From the NCBI GenBank assembly GCA_947469485.1, contig CANIPU010000013.1, forward strand, positions 1-64,000: a DNA stretch of 64,000 nt. Reading direction: 5' to 3'. A model generated the notes under the pieces. That model saw nothing but the letters and a program-made list of their open reading frames with translations, did no database searches and was not told where the DNA came from. This document shows positions 43,092 to 54,292 of the stretch, piece by piece (position 1 is the first letter of the stretch; every line of letters begins with the position of its first letter). The DNA is from Chitinophagaceae bacterium (GTDB lineage Bacteria; Bacteroidota; Bacteroidia; Chitinophagales; UBA10324). The translations under genes were made by a program, and so were the position numbers.

Positions 43092-43211
43092 TTTAAATCG
43101 ATTTAGTTAAATAATGATTCGAAATATAAAAAAAAATTTAAGTTTATAAAAGAACCCTGAATTATAATTATTCAAAATAGTATGTGTTAATTAAATTATT
43201 ATTGTTTCATA

Positions 43212-43934
43212 ATGACAGAATTTCTGTTTTTACTTTTTTTGGTTGCATTTCTTTATTCCTGTGTCGGACATGGAGGTGCAAGTGGTTACCTCGCTCTCAT
43301 GGGAATTTATCATTTCGCTCCTGAGGTAATGAAGCCTTCTGCATTGATATTAAATATTATTGTTTCACTAATAGCATTTATTCAATATTCTCGAACTACA
43401 TCGGTCAATAAAAAATTAGTTATGCTGTTGATAGTTGGTTCTGTGCCTGCTGCATTTATTGGCGCAGGAATTACACTTGATGTATTAATTTATAAAAAAG
43501 TATTGGGCATTTTGTTGTTGTTTCCAATTCTTCGATTGATTGGATTTTTCGGAAAGGAAGTTTCTGGTTTAAAAACCCCGAATCCTTATCTCGCTGTAGC
43601 AATCGGAATAATAATCGGATTTATTTCAGGAGTTATTGGAATTGGCGGTGGAATTTTACTCAGTCCGATTTTGCTTATTTTAGGTTGGACTTATATCATG
43701 CAAACTGCTGTGATTTCATCATTGTTTATTTTTCTGAATTCTATTTCAGGTATGTTAGGTTTGGTTACAAAAGGAATTTCAATTGACACATCTATTTATT
43801 TATGGATAGCGATTGCAGTTGCTGGAGGAGTTGCTGGTTCATATTTCGGAGCGAAAAAATTTAACTCAATTGTTTTGAAAAAAGTACTGGCTGTTGTTTT
43901 GGTTATTGCATCGTTCAAATTAATTGTCAGTTGA
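43212..43934 (+). CDS. TauE/SafE family sulfite/anion exporter
   Basis: GHGGASGYLALMGIYHF; GFISGVIGIGGGILLSPILLILGWT duplicated-domain signature. Confidence 0.85.
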   Translation: MTEFLFLLFLVAFLYSCVGHGGASGYLALMGIYHFAPEVMKPSALILNIIVSLIAFIQYSRTTSVNKKLVMLLIVGSVPAAFIGAGITLDVLIYKKVLGILLLFPILRLIGFFGKEVSGLKTPNPYLAVAIGIIIGFISGVIGIGGGILLSPILLILGWTYIMQTAVISSLFIFLNSISGMLGLVTKGISIDTSIYLWIAIAVAGGVAGSYFGAKKFNSIVLKKVLAVVLVIASFKLIVS

Positions 43935-43947
43935 TTTTATTCAGTAT

Positions 43948-44538
43948 ATGAAAAAAAATTCATCATCAGTCAACGGATATATTCTCGCAGGAGGAAAAAG
44001 TTTGCGTATGGGTGAAGACAAAGGATTGATGCTCTTAAACGGCAAACCAATGATTGCTCATGTGATTGAACAATTAAAACCAGCTGTTAAAAAAGTATTT
44101 ATTGTTTCAAACAACAAAGCCTACGAACAATTTGGATTGGAAGTCATCAGCGATTTAATAACTGACATTGGTCCTGCCGGAGGAATTCTCACTGCTCTTT
44201 CTCAAACTGATTCCACATATAATTTTATTTGCAGTTGCGATATGCCATTTATAAAAACTGAAGCAATAAATTTTCTGATTGAACATTCGTTTGGTTATGA
44301 TATTTCAGTGGCAGTTTATCAAGATAAAATTCAACCATTGCTCGGAGTATATTCAAGGAATTGTTTAGCTGAATGGAAAAGCCAAATTCAAAAGAATAAT
44401 TTCAAATTGCAGAAGTTAATCTGTTATTTCAATACACAGAAATTAGAAATGAAAAACATGCAATCATTTGACGAAACTATTTTTACCAATCTAAATTCAA
44501 AATCGGAGTTGGAACAACATCAGCAAAAAAGAAAATGA
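43948..44538 (+). CDS. mobA: molybdenum cofactor guanylyltransferase
   Basis: GYILAGGKSLRMGEDKGLMLLNGKPMI nucleotidyltransferase motif; CDMPFIKTEAI; ORF extends to 43924, ATG at 43948 preferred. Confidence 0.85.
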   Translation: MKKNSSSVNGYILAGGKSLRMGEDKGLMLLNGKPMIAHVIEQLKPAVKKVFIVSNNKAYEQFGLEVISDLITDIGPAGGILTALSQTDSTYNFICSCDMPFIKTEAINFLIEHSFGYDISVAVYQDKIQPLLGVYSRNCLAEWKSQIQKNNFKLQKLICYFNTQKLEMKNMQSFDETIFTNLNSKSELEQHQQKRK

Positions 44539-44768
44539 AAATTAAAATTCTCGCCTTCGGTATTATCGCCGATATCGTTGGTAAATCAGAATGGACAATT
44601 GAAAACATTCAACAAACCGATGATTTGAAAAAACATTTAGAGAATTTATATCCGCGATTAAAAAGCATGAAGTATGCAATAGCCGTTAACCTTGTAATCA
44701 CTTCCGGAAATTTTGAATTAACAGATGGAGCAATTTTAGCTTTGATGCCTCCGTTTTCAGGAGGATGA
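44535..44768 (+). CDS. moaD: molybdopterin synthase small subunit
   Basis: 77 aa ubiquitin-like, C-terminal PPFSGG; ATGA overlap with mobA. Confidence 0.88.
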   Translation: MKIKILAFGIIADIVGKSEWTIENIQQTDDLKKHLENLYPRLKSMKYAIAVNLVITSGNFELTDGAILALMPPFSGG

Positions 44769-44779
44769 TTTATTAACCA

Positions 44780-45235
44780 TTGAGAAAGATGACTAATAAG
44801 AAAATAAAAAAAGTTTTCATCGAAGGACCAATCACTCCATCCTTCATCGCCGATGCAATTGCAAAGCATAACACCAAAAAAGATATTGGTGCGCATAGTA
44901 TATTTCTTGGTCAAGTTCGCAACGATATCCTCAATGGCAAAGAAGTAAAAGCAATCAATTACACCGCTTACAATGAAATGGCGGAAGAAAAATTCCATGA
45001 AATTCGTGAAATCGCTTTCGAAAAATATTCATTAACCTGCATGCACATTTATCATAGTTTGGGTGGTGTAAATTCAGGGGAAATAAGTTTATTTGTTTTC
45101 ACTTCTTCAAAACACCGAAAAGATGCAATGGAGGCATGCACTTTCATTGTTAATCGGATAAAAGAAGAAGTCCCGATCTGGGGAAAAGAAATTTTTGAAG
45201 ATGAAAGTTACATTTGGAAACAAAACACACCTTAA
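44780..45235 (+). CDS. moaE: molybdopterin synthase catalytic subunit
   Basis: GAHSIFLGQVRNDILNGKEVKAINYTAYNEMAEEKF; VPIWGKEIFEDESYIWKQN. Confidence 0.9.
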   Translation: MRKMTNKKIKKVFIEGPITPSFIADAIAKHNTKKDIGAHSIFLGQVRNDILNGKEVKAINYTAYNEMAEEKFHEIREIAFEKYSLTCMHIYHSLGGVNSGEISLFVFTSSKHRKDAMEACTFIVNRIKEEVPIWGKEIFEDESYIWKQNTP

Positions 45236-45266
45236 CTCTTAAACTTAAAATCAGATTAATAAAAAA

Positions 45267-46937
45267 ATGCTATCAGACTTAGACATTGCGCAAGCAGCGA
45301 ATATCACTCACATCAAAGAAATTGCAGCCAAAATAAATATTCATGCCGATGATCTTGAATATTACGGCAAGTACAAATCGAAACTTCCGTTGAAATTAAT
45401 TGATGAGCAAAAAATAAAATCGAGCAAACTTATTCTCGTTTCAGCCATAAATCCTACTCCGGCAGGTGAAGGAAAAACAACCGTCTCTATTGGTTTGAAT
45501 GAAGGTTTGAACAAACTCGGAAAAAAATCAATTGTGGTTTTACGCGAACCATCATTGGGTCCTGTGTTTGGAATGAAGGGTGGCGCCGCCGGTGGTGGTT
45601 ATTCACAGGTTATTCCAATGGAAGATATTAATCTGCATTTCACTGGAGATTTTGCTGCAATAGAAAAAGCAAATAATTTATTAGCTGCTCTCATTGATAA
45701 TAATCTGCAGAACAAACAAAATAATTTAAACATTGACCCGCGCACCATTAAGTGGAAGCGTGTGATGGACATGAACGACCGTGCGCTTCGTCAAATCATA
45801 ATCGGTATTGGTGGCACCACCAATGGTATTCCTCGCGAAGATGGATTCAATATTACTCCTGCATCTGAAGTAATGGCAATTCTTTGTATGTCGAAAGACA
45901 TTGATGATTTGAAAATGCGACTTGGAAATATTTTCGTTGGATTCACTTTCGATAAGAAGCCAATTTTTGCCCGTGATTTAAAAGCACAGGGAGCAATGGC
46001 AATTCTATTGAAAGAAGCCATCAAACCAAATCTCGTACAAACACTGGAAGGAAACCCTGCTATTTTACATGGTGGTCCGTTCGCAAACATTGCGCAGGGA
46101 ACCAACACAATTCTTGCTACAAAAATGGGATTGTCACTCGGCGATTATGTAGTAACCGAAGCAGGTTTCGGCGCCGATCTTGGTGCTGAAAAATTCATGA
46201 ACATCAAATGCGGTTATGCAGGATTAGCACCTCACGCAATTGTGTTGGTGGCAACCATTCGCGCACTTCGTCATCATGGTGGAGCAAAAAAGGAAGAGTA
46301 TAATACTCCGAGCATGGAACGCGTGATAAAAGGTTTTCAGAACCTTGAAAAGCACATTGAGAATTGTAAAAAATTCGGAATCACCCCGGTTGTTGCCATT
46401 AATAATTTCCCAACTGATTCACAGGAAGAAATTGAATTCGTTCAAACGCATTGTGCGAAGATGAATGTGAAGGCTGTGGTGTCATATGGCTTTGCAAAAG
46501 GTGGCGATGGAACTAAAGAGTTAGCTCAAGCTGTTCTTGATGTAATTGAAAACGGTTCAAATAAATTTAAGCCGTTGTACGATTGGAATCTGAGTGTTGA
46601 AGATAAAATCAGTCGCATTGCAACAGAAATTTATGGTGCTGATGGGGTGGAATATTCTTCGAAGGCACGCACGCAATTAAAAATGATAAAAGATTTAGGT
46701 TACGATAAACTACCAATCTGCATGGCGAAAACACAAAAGTCATTGTCCGATAAAGAAACTGTTGTTGGTCGCCCGAAAGGATTTACGATTAATGTGCGTG
46801 AGTTTGAATTTGCAGCAGGTGCCGGCTTCATCATTCCTATTTTAGGTGACATGATGCGCATGCCTGGGCTGCCTGTTGTTCCTGCATCTGAGCACATGGA
46901 CATTGATAACAATGGAAAAATCACAGGACTGAGTTAA
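45267..46937 (+). CDS. fhs: formate--tetrahydrofolate ligase
   Basis: [69 protein letters not shown]. Confidence 0.97.
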   Translation: MLSDLDIAQAANITHIKEIAAKINIHADDLEYYGKYKSKLPLKLIDEQKIKSSKLILVSAINPTPAGEGKTTVSIGLNEGLNKLGKKSIVVLREPSLGPVFGMKGGAAGGGYSQVIPMEDINLHFTGDFAAIEKANNLLAALIDNNLQNKQNNLNIDPRTIKWKRVMDMNDRALRQIIIGIGGTTNGIPREDGFNITPASEVMAILCMSKDIDDLKMRLGNIFVGFTFDKKPIFARDLKAQGAMAILLKEAIKPNLVQTLEGNPAILHGGPFANIAQGTNTILATKMGLSLGDYVVTEAGFGADLGAEKFMNIKCGYAGLAPHAIVLVATIRALRHHGGAKKEEYNTPSMERVIKGFQNLEKHIENCKKFGITPVVAINNFPTDSQEEIEFVQTHCAKMNVKAVVSYGFAKGGDGTKELAQAVLDVIENGSNKFKPLYDWNLSVEDKISRIATEIYGADGVEYSSKARTQLKMIKDLGYDKLPICMAKTQKSLSDKETVVGRPKGFTINVREFEFAAGAGFIIPILGDMMRMPGLPVVPASEHMDIDNNGKITGLS

Positions 46938-46944
46938 TCATCAA

Positions 46945-47799
46945 ATGAACATTGAACAATATAACGGACTGTTTTTTAACGAAGGGAAATTTTCTCAGGT
47001 CGAAGATATTCTCGCTGTTGAAGTCGCGCTTAGTATTGCTGTCAATGAAGTTCCGTTCACAGTTACCATGCAAACTCCCGGCAACGAAATGGAATTGGTT
47101 CGCGGATTATTATTTTCCGAAAAAATAGTTCAGAGTTTAACCGAACATCCGGTAATAGATATTCTTGAAAGAAATGAAGAAGGATTTATCAGCGCAGTGA
47201 ATGTTAAAATACCTTCTGAATTTATTCTGAGAGATTTTGCCGGAACACGAAATGTAATTTCCGCATCATCATGCGGAGTATGTGGGAAAACTGAATTGGA
47301 TGAATTGGGAACCGACAGAGTTTTAAATTCAGATATCCTGAATCCTTCATTGGTAAAAATGATGTTTGAAAAAGTGAACTCACAACAAAAAACTTTTCAG
47401 CAATCAGGAGGAACACACGCTGCTGGTGCATTTACAATTGATGGAGAACTTTTGGTTGCGATGGAAGACATTGGTCGCCACAATGCAGTTGATAAAGTGA
47501 TTGGATACCTCGTGAATAATAACATACTTGATAAAGCAAAGCTCACCACTGTCAGTGGGCGTGTGTCTTATGAAATTGTAAGCAAGGCAAAATCTGCGGG
47601 TATTCCATTTCTCGCTTCAGTTTCAGCGCCATCATCCTTGGCTGTTGATTCAGCAGAAGCAGCCGGAATTTCCCTCATGGCTTTCTGTCGTAATAATAAA
47701 TTTACTGTTTACTCAAATCCTGCACAGGTGGCAAACGATAAACCCGAAATAACCACAGGGCAGGTCAACGATAAAAACAATGTCAAAAAATTTAAGTGA
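46945..47799 (+). CDS. fdhD: formate dehydrogenase accessory sulfurtransferase FdhD
   Basis: [49 protein letters not shown]. Confidence 0.93.
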   Translation: MNIEQYNGLFFNEGKFSQVEDILAVEVALSIAVNEVPFTVTMQTPGNEMELVRGLLFSEKIVQSLTEHPVIDILERNEEGFISAVNVKIPSEFILRDFAGTRNVISASSCGVCGKTELDELGTDRVLNSDILNPSLVKMMFEKVNSQQKTFQQSGGTHAAGAFTIDGELLVAMEDIGRHNAVDKVIGYLVNNNILDKAKLTTVSGRVSYEIVSKAKSAGIPFLASVSAPSSLAVDSAEAAGISLMAFCRNNKFTVYSNPAQVANDKPEITTGQVNDKNNVKKFK

Positions 47800-49432
47800 C
47801 TTATCAGGAAGGAAAGGATTATCAAAAAATCTTTTCGAAGAATATGGAAAACTTGCAACGGCAACCGGAACACCGGATCCAGCTGCATTAGAAAAGCTCC
47901 GAGAAGAATTTCTTGTTGGAAAATCAAGCGTATATGGTGCAGTTTCTTTTTATGATTTTCTGAAGCCGGAAAACAAAGGCAAGAAGGTATACATCTGCAA
48001 CGGCAGCTCGTGCATGACCGCCGGAACACAGGATGAATTACATTCAAAACTCAGCACACATTATTCAGCTGACGAGATTGGCGAAATGTGTTGCCTCGGT
48101 CGCTGTCACGAAAATGTATCGTTCCACATTGATGGGAAAAATTATTCTGGTAATGATATTGATGACATTGAGAAAATAAAATCCGGTAATGTTCTCACAA
48201 AAGAAAAATACAATGTCGGTTGCATCGGAACACCAATACTCACAAGTGAGTATGGCAGCATAAAAGATTTCTATAAAATATTTACCGACTGCTTATCCAA
48301 AACTCCTGAAGCGCTTCTCACTGAATTGAAAGATTCTGGTTTGCGTGGTCGTGGTGGTGCAGGTTTTTCTATGGCATTCAAATTAGATTCGTGCCGCAAT
48401 GTTGCGGGTGATACTAAGTTCATTGTCTGCAATGCTGATGAAGGCGACCCTGGTGCATATTCCGACCGCTACATCATGGAACAGCGTCCTCACACTATGC
48501 TCATGGGAATGATGATTGCCGGTTATATCACAGGTGCACAACACGGGGTGGTTTACATCCGAGGCGAATATCCCGAGTCGGTTAATATTGTGACCGAAGA
48601 AATTTCGAAACTGCAAAATGAAAATCTGCTTGGAGAAAACATTAAAGGCAGTGGTTTCACCTTCAATTTCAAAGTAATTAAAGCACAGGGCGCTTACATC
48701 TGCGGCGAAGAAACCGCACTGCTTTCTTCCATTGAAGGGCAGAGACCTGAAGTGCGGGTGCGTCCGCCATATCCGACTCAACAGGGCTTATTCAATAAAC
48801 CAACTGTTGTAAATAATGTAGAGACACTCGCCAATCTTCCTTTCATTATGAAGAAAAGCGGAAAAGCTTTTGCCGCCATCGGCACCGCAAAATCATCTGG
48901 AACCAAACTCATTTCTCTAGATGGTTTTTTTAACAAGCCTGGGATTTATGAAGTTGACATGGGTACTGCTTTGAGCAAAGTCATTCATGATTTAGGTGGT
49001 GGGTTTCGCACTTCTGTTAAAGCCATGCACATCGGTGGCCCACTCGGTGGTCTCGTTCCCGTTTCTAAAATCGACAGCCTCACTGTTGACTTCGATTCAT
49101 TTGCGCGCGAAGGCTTTCTGCTCGGTCACGCTTCGGTTGTTTGCCTTCCCGAAAATTATCCACTCATCGGTTATATCGAACACCTGTTTCGGTTCACTGC
49201 GCACGAGAGTTGCGGCAAGTGTTTTCCGTGCCGCCTCGGCTCCACCCGTGGTTACGAGATGGTGGAGAAAGCACGAACCGAAGATTATAAAATGGATTAC
49301 ACCCTAATGACCGACCTTTTAGAAACTTTAGAGACAGGTTCACTGTGTGCATTAGGTGGAGGACTTCCGCTTCCTATAAAAAATGCATTGAAATATTTCG
49401 ACCAAGAGTTATCACCATTCTTCAATAAATAA
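47780..49432 (+). CDS. NAD-dependent formate dehydrogenase beta subunit (NuoE-NuoF fusion)
   Basis: NuoE-like [15 protein letters not shown]...[11 protein letters not shown]; NuoF-like [53 protein letters not shown]. Confidence 0.9.
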   Translation: MSKNLSDLSGRKGLSKNLFEEYGKLATATGTPDPAALEKLREEFLVGKSSVYGAVSFYDFLKPENKGKKVYICNGSSCMTAGTQDELHSKLSTHYSADEIGEMCCLGRCHENVSFHIDGKNYSGNDIDDIEKIKSGNVLTKEKYNVGCIGTPILTSEYGSIKDFYKIFTDCLSKTPEALLTELKDSGLRGRGGAGFSMAFKLDSCRNVAGDTKFIVCNADEGDPGAYSDRYIMEQRPHTMLMGMMIAGYITGAQHGVVYIRGEYPESVNIVTEEISKLQNENLLGENIKGSGFTFNFKVIKAQGAYICGEETALLSSIEGQRPEVRVRPPYPTQQGLFNKPTVVNNVETLANLPFIMKKSGKAFAAIGTAKSSGTKLISLDGFFNKPGIYEVDMGTALSKVIHDLGGGFRTSVKAMHIGGPLGGLVPVSKIDSLTVDFDSFAREGFLLGHASVVCLPENYPLIGYIEHLFRFTAHESCGKCFPCRLGSTRGYEMVEKARTEDYKMDYTLMTDLLETLETGSLCALGGGLPLPIKNALKYFDQELSPFFNK

Positions 49433-49434
49433 TC

Positions 49435-52179
49435 ATGGGACTAACAGCTTTTATAAATGATAAACCCTATTCAGTAAATACAGGCGAAACCATTTTGAAA
49501 TTTGTGCGCCGCCATCTCGGTCACGATTTTGTTCCCACGCTTTGCGATGCTCCCAACCTCGATCCGTTTGGTTCGTGCCGTGTTTGCAGTGTGGATGTGG
49601 CGCTGGTGGAAAACGGAAATGCAAAAGCGCAGGCATCGTGTCACACACCGGTGATTCCGAACTCGTATATATATACTGATAGTGACCGGATAAAAAAATT
49701 GCGACGGAATATTATTGAGCTGGTGCTCACCGACCATCCGCTTGATTGCCTCACCTGCGAGGTAAATAACAATTGCGAATTACAGACTGTTGCCGCTCGT
49801 GTAGGCATCCGCGATGTGCGGTATCCTGCCGGGAAAAATCACCTCGATAAGAAAAAAGATCTGAGTCACCCGTACATGACTTCTGATTTTTCGAAGTGCA
49901 TTAATTGTTTCCGTTGCGTGCGTGCGTGTGATGAAGTGCAGGGAGAATTTGTGTTGAGCATGGCAGGCCGCGGTTTCAACAGTCACATTGTGAAGAGCAA
50001 TGAAAATAATTTTTTTGAATCAGATTGCGTGAGTTGCGGTGCGTGCGCACAGGCTTGTCCGACCTCAGCTATATCCGATGTGTTTGAATCGAAGTCAATT
50101 GTTGCTGATAAAAAAGTGCGTACGGTTTGTACCTATTGTGGAGTTGGTTGCAACCTTGAAGTTGCAGTTGTGAACGGAAAAGTGAAATCAATACAAGCAC
50201 CTTTTGATGCAGAGGTGAATCAGGGACACACTTGTTTGAAAGGCCGATATGCTTTTTCATTTTACAATCATCCCGACAGAATTAAAACTCCGATGATTAG
50301 GAGAAACGGTGAATTGCAACCTGCAACATGGGATGAAGCTTATGATTTCATTGCCGAAAAATTAACAGGAATATTAAAACAACACGGCCCCGATTCCATT
50401 GCCGGAATTTCTTCAGCACGATGCACGAACGAAGAGAATTACATCATGCAGAAATTCATTCGTGCCGTAATCGGAACCAATAACATTGATTGCTGTGCGC
50501 GTGTTTGTCACTCACCAACCGCACTTGGTATGCAACGCTCATTCGGAACAGGAGCAGCTACCAATTCAGTAGAAGATATTAAATACACCGATTGTATAAT
50601 GGTGATAGGTGCAAATCCAACTGATGCACATCCGGTAACAGGCGCAAAGATCAAGCAATTCTTCATGAAGGGAAAACCAACCATTGTGATTGATCCACGC
50701 AGAACTGAGTTGGCCAGGTATGCAACTTATCATTTGCAGTTGCGCCCCGGAACTAATGTGGCGCTGCTTAACATGATGATGTATTACATCATCACCGAAA
50801 AACTAGAAGCAAAAGAATTTATTGAAAACAGAACCGAAGGTTATTCTGATTTCTGCAACCAGATATTGAAAGTTGATATTGCAGAGATGGAAAAAATTAC
50901 TGGTGTTGACCGAAAGCTTGTTCGTGAGGCTGCGATGGCTTACGCGAAAGCACCTAATGCCATGTCATTTCACGGATTGGGTGTAACTGAACACACGCAA
51001 GGTTCTTACACCGTGATGCTGATTTCTGATTTAGCAATGATCACAGGAAACATTGGCCGAAGAGGTGTTGGTGTTAATCCATTGCGCGGACAAAACAATG
51101 TGCAGGGCGCAGCAGACATGGGTTGCCAGCCACACCAAGGGGCTGGTTACATGAATGCTTATGACCCTGAAATAAATAAACAGTACGAGGCATTTTATAA
51201 GCGCAAAATTCCATTTAGTAAAGGATTAAAAATTCCGGAAATGTTTGATGCAGCCATTGAAGGAAATTTGAAAGCTATTTGGTTAATGGGAGAAGATGTG
51301 GTGCAAACTGACCCGAACACCAATAAAGTAATTGCAGCCATGAAAAACCTTGACCTGTTAGTGTTGCAGGAAATTTTTATGACTGAAACCTGTAAGTATG
51401 CAACAGTGGTTTTGCCTGGCGCCACTTTCTTAGAGAAGAGTGGAACTTATACCAATGCTGAGCGAAGAATTCAGAAAGTACAAAAAGTGGTGGAGCCATT
51501 AGAAGGAACTAAAGCAGATGGACAAATCATCGTTGAAATCATGAACCGAATGGGTTATGCGCAGGCACCTTATGAAGCCGAGACCATGCTGGAAGAAATT
51601 TCTCAGATAGTTCCATTCTTCGCCGGAGTAAAATGGAATGAGTTAGGCGACAATGGAAAGCAATGGCCTGTAAGAAAAGACGGAACTGATACTGAAATTC
51701 TTCATCTCGAAAATTTCCCGCGTGAAGATGGAAAAGGCAAGTTCCATTATTTCGATTTCAAAGAATCAAATGAACTTGTAAAAAACGGAAAGTCTTATCC
51801 GTACATCATCACCACCAATCGTGAACTGGAGCATTATAACTCAGGTACCATGACTCGCCGTACCGGAAATGTTGATATTCTGACTGAAGATGTATTGATG
51901 ATTCATCCGGATGATGCGAAGAAAAATTTAATCAACGAAGGCGATATGGTTTGTGTGGAATCACCTCGTGGTAAAGTGGATATCAAAGCGAGAATTACTG
52001 ATGAAGTAAAACCGGGAATTCTCAGCACCACTTTCCATTTTCCTGAGGTGTTGTTAAACATTATTACCAGCGATGAACACGATAGTGAAGCTATGTGCCC
52101 CGAGTATAAAGTGGTTGCAGTAAACATCCGCAAGAGCAAGGGGAGTTTTAAAAATAAAAATGTGCCGGTGAAGGCTTAA
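49435..52179 (+). CDS. fdhA: formate dehydrogenase alpha subunit (Mo/W bis-MGD, NuoG-like N-terminus)
   Basis: 2Fe-2S/4Fe-4S cysteine clusters; VCTYCGVGCNLEV; active-site CCARVCHSPTALGMQRSFG; GVNPLRGQNNVQGAADMG. Confidence 0.93.
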   Translation: MGLTAFINDKPYSVNTGETILKFVRRHLGHDFVPTLCDAPNLDPFGSCRVCSVDVALVENGNAKAQASCHTPVIPNSYIYTDSDRIKKLRRNIIELVLTDHPLDCLTCEVNNNCELQTVAARVGIRDVRYPAGKNHLDKKKDLSHPYMTSDFSKCINCFRCVRACDEVQGEFVLSMAGRGFNSHIVKSNENNFFESDCVSCGACAQACPTSAISDVFESKSIVADKKVRTVCTYCGVGCNLEVAVVNGKVKSIQAPFDAEVNQGHTCLKGRYAFSFYNHPDRIKTPMIRRNGELQPATWDEAYDFIAEKLTGILKQHGPDSIAGISSARCTNEENYIMQKFIRAVIGTNNIDCCARVCHSPTALGMQRSFGTGAATNSVEDIKYTDCIMVIGANPTDAHPVTGAKIKQFFMKGKPTIVIDPRRTELARYATYHLQLRPGTNVALLNMMMYYIITEKLEAKEFIENRTEGYSDFCNQILKVDIAEMEKITGVDRKLVREAAMAYAKAPNAMSFHGLGVTEHTQGSYTVMLISDLAMITGNIGRRGVGVNPLRGQNNVQGAADMGCQPHQGAGYMNAYDPEINKQYEAFYKRKIPFSKGLKIPEMFDAAIEGNLKAIWLMGEDVVQTDPNTNKVIAAMKNLDLLVLQEIFMTETCKYATVVLPGATFLEKSGTYTNAERRIQKVQKVVEPLEGTKADGQIIVEIMNRMGYAQAPYEAETMLEEISQIVPFFAGVKWNELGDNGKQWPVRKDGTDTEILHLENFPREDGKGKFHYFDFKESNELVKNGKSYPYIITTNRELEHYNSGTMTRRTGNVDILTEDVLMIHPDDAKKNLINEGDMVCVESPRGKVDIKARITDEVKPGILSTTFHFPEVLLNIITSDEHDSEAMCPEYKVVAVNIRKSKGSFKNKNVPVKA

Positions 52180-52196
52180 CTTTTTCAACATTCTTA

Positions 52197-53108
52197 ATGA
52201 TAGACATTACTAATAAAATATTTACTCATCGAACAGCAATAGCACAAGCCATTGTTAAAGTGAGCAAGCAGGAAACTATTGATGCTGTAAAAAATAAAAC
52301 TGTTCCGAAAGGAGATGTGTTGGAAGCAAGTCGTATTGCAGGTTTGTTCGGCATTAAAAGAACGAGTGACATGATTCCGGATTGCCATCCGTTACCTGTT
52401 GAGTTTGCAGCAGTTACTCATAAAATTGAAGGGCTCGAAATAATTATTGAAACTGAAGTTCACACAATTTATAAAACAGGAGTTGAAGTGGAAGCCATGC
52501 ACGGGGCATCAGTTGTGGCTTTAACTATTTACGATATGCTTAAACCAATTGATAAAGAAATTGAAATAGTTGGTATAAAACTGTTGAAGAAAAAGGGAGG
52601 GAAGTCGCAATACAATGATACACTCAGCCGCACAATTAAAACTGCTGTAGTAGTTTGTTCCGATAGTATTTCAACAGGAAAAAAACAGGACTTCGCAGGT
52701 AAAGCAATAATTGAGAAGCTGAAAAAATTCAATACATCCATTAACGATTATTCCATCATTGCTGATGAAGTAAAAATTATCCAGGAAAAAGTTCAATCAC
52801 TTTACGAAAGCCAGGTTGATTTAATAATCCTCACAGGAGGAACAGGTTTATCAAAGCGTGATGTAACTCCCGAAGCCATTCGCCCGATGCTTGACATAGA
52901 GATTCCGGGTATAGCAGAGGCAGCTAGAAGTTATGGTCAACATCAAATGCCTTATGCTATGTTATCGCGAAGCATTGCAGGATTAAAAGGTAATTCATTA
53001 ATACTTGCATTGCCTGGTTCTACTCGTGGCGCGCAGGAAAGCATGGATGCCTTGTTTCCTTACCTGCTTCATATTTTTAAGGTGATGGAAAACACTCCTC
53101 ACGATTAA
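52197..53108 (+). CDS. bifunctional MoaC / MoaB-Mog fusion
   Basis: MoaC: HPLPVEFAAVTH...VEVEAMHGASVVALTIYDMLK; Mog: TAVVVCSDSIS...LTGGTGLSKRDVTPEAI...ALPGSTRGAQESMDAL. Confidence 0.9.
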   Translation: MIDITNKIFTHRTAIAQAIVKVSKQETIDAVKNKTVPKGDVLEASRIAGLFGIKRTSDMIPDCHPLPVEFAAVTHKIEGLEIIIETEVHTIYKTGVEVEAMHGASVVALTIYDMLKPIDKEIEIVGIKLLKKKGGKSQYNDTLSRTIKTAVVVCSDSISTGKKQDFAGKAIIEKLKKFNTSINDYSIIADEVKIIQEKVQSLYESQVDLIILTGGTGLSKRDVTPEAIRPMLDIEIPGIAEAARSYGQHQMPYAMLSRSIAGLKGNSLILALPGSTRGAQESMDALFPYLLHIFKVMENTPHD

Positions 53109-53130
53109 TAAAACAAGAAATATATATAAA

Positions 53131-53163
53131 AAAAGGGTTTCAGAATATGAAACCCTTTTTTTT
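53131..53163 (+). terminator. hairpin at end of moco/formate operon
   Basis: AAAAGGGTTTCAGAATATGAAACCCTTTTTTTT. Confidence 0.7.
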
Positions 53164-53164
53164 G

Positions 53165-53238
53165 TGACCCTGCAAGGAGTCAAACCTTGAACCTTCTGAT
53201 CCGTAGTCAGATACTCTATTCAGTTGAGCTACAGGGCC
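53165..53238 (-). tRNA. tRNA-Arg (ACG)
   Basis: Reverse complement GGCCCTGTAGCTCAACTGAATAGAGTATCTGACTACGGATCAGAAGGTTCAAGGTTTGACTCCTTGCAGGGTCA folds as cloverleaf, anticodon ACG. Confidence 0.92.
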
Positions 53239-53311
53239 AATTTTTATTTGGGAGCGCAATAATAAGAAACCAATTTGAAACCAAGAATAATGCTCTAATA
53301 ATTCAGGTTTT

Positions 53312-54286
53312 TCAGTTATCTTTTTTAGGGGTTGGTTTAGCTATGCTTTCTCTCATTTCAGTATCAGCCTGTACATTTTTCATTTTGTAATAATCCATAA
53401 TTCCCATATTTCCGCTTCTGAAAGCTTCAGCCATTGCCTGAGGAATTTGAGCCTCGGCTTCAATAACCATTGCTCTTGCTTCCTGAGCCTTCGCTTTCAT
53501 TTCCTGCTCTAAGGCAACTGCCATGGCGCGACGCTCTTCAGCTTTTGCCTGTGCTATGTTCTTATCAGCATTTGCCTGATCCATTTGAAGGTATGCACCA
53601 ATGTTTTTACCTACATCAATATCAGCAATATCAATTGAAAGAATTTCAAATGCAGTTCCAGCGTCCAAACCTTTTGCCAAAACAACTTTTGAAATTGAAT
53701 CAGGATGTTCTAAAACTTCTTTATGTGAAAGAGCCGAACCAATTGAGCTTACTACTCCTTCACCAACCCTTGCTAAAACTGTTTCTTCACCTGCACCTCC
53801 AACCAGCTTATTAATATTAGTGCGGACCGTTACTCGTGCACGACAAATTAACTGAATACCATCCTTTGCAACAGCTGTTACAGGTGGTGTATCAATTACT
53901 TTCGGATTTACACTCATTTGTACAGCCTCTAAAACATCACGACCTGCGAGATTTATAGCAGTAGCTGCTTTCCAATCTAACGCAATATTTGCCTTGTCAG
54001 CAGATATCATTGCGCGAATAACAGAATTCACATTTCCTCCAGCTAGATAATGCGTTTCAACATCATTGCTTGTAACCTTTAATCCAGCCTTTGTACTGTT
54101 AATTAATGCATTAACTACTAAAGAAGGCGGAACCTTACGAATACGCATAAAAATCAAATTTGCAATACTGATTTTTACACCGCTAAATATTGCAGTTATC
54201 CAAAGGTTAAGTGGAATGATGTAAAAAAATAAAATAATAAATACAAAAATTCCGAGCGCGGTTAACGCAATCATTACTGGTTCCAT
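53312..54286 (-). CDS. floA: flotillin-like protein FloA
   Basis: [79 protein letters not shown]. Confidence 0.92.
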   Translation of the reverse strand: MEPVMIALTALGIFVFIILFFYIIPLNLWITAIFSGVKISIANLIFMRIRKVPPSLVVNALINSTKAGLKVTSNDVETHYLAGGNVNSVIRAMISADKANIALDWKAATAINLAGRDVLEAVQMSVNPKVIDTPPVTAVAKDGIQLICRARVTVRTNINKLVGGAGEETVLARVGEGVVSSIGSALSHKEVLEHPDSISKVVLAKGLDAGTAFEILSIDIADIDVGKNIGAYLQMDQANADKNIAQAKAEERRAMAVALEQEMKAKAQEARAMVIEAEAQIPQAMAEAFRSGNMGIMDYYKMKNVQADTEMRESIAKPTPKKDN

Positions 54287-54292
54287 GTTTTG

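Noticed and set aside
49451-49986. Several minus-strand ORFs in fdhA
   Set aside because: Antisense to the well-supported formate dehydrogenase alpha subunit.
50480-50540. Selenocysteine in formate dehydrogenase
   Set aside because: Active site reads CCARVCHSPT with a Cys codon and no in-frame TGA.
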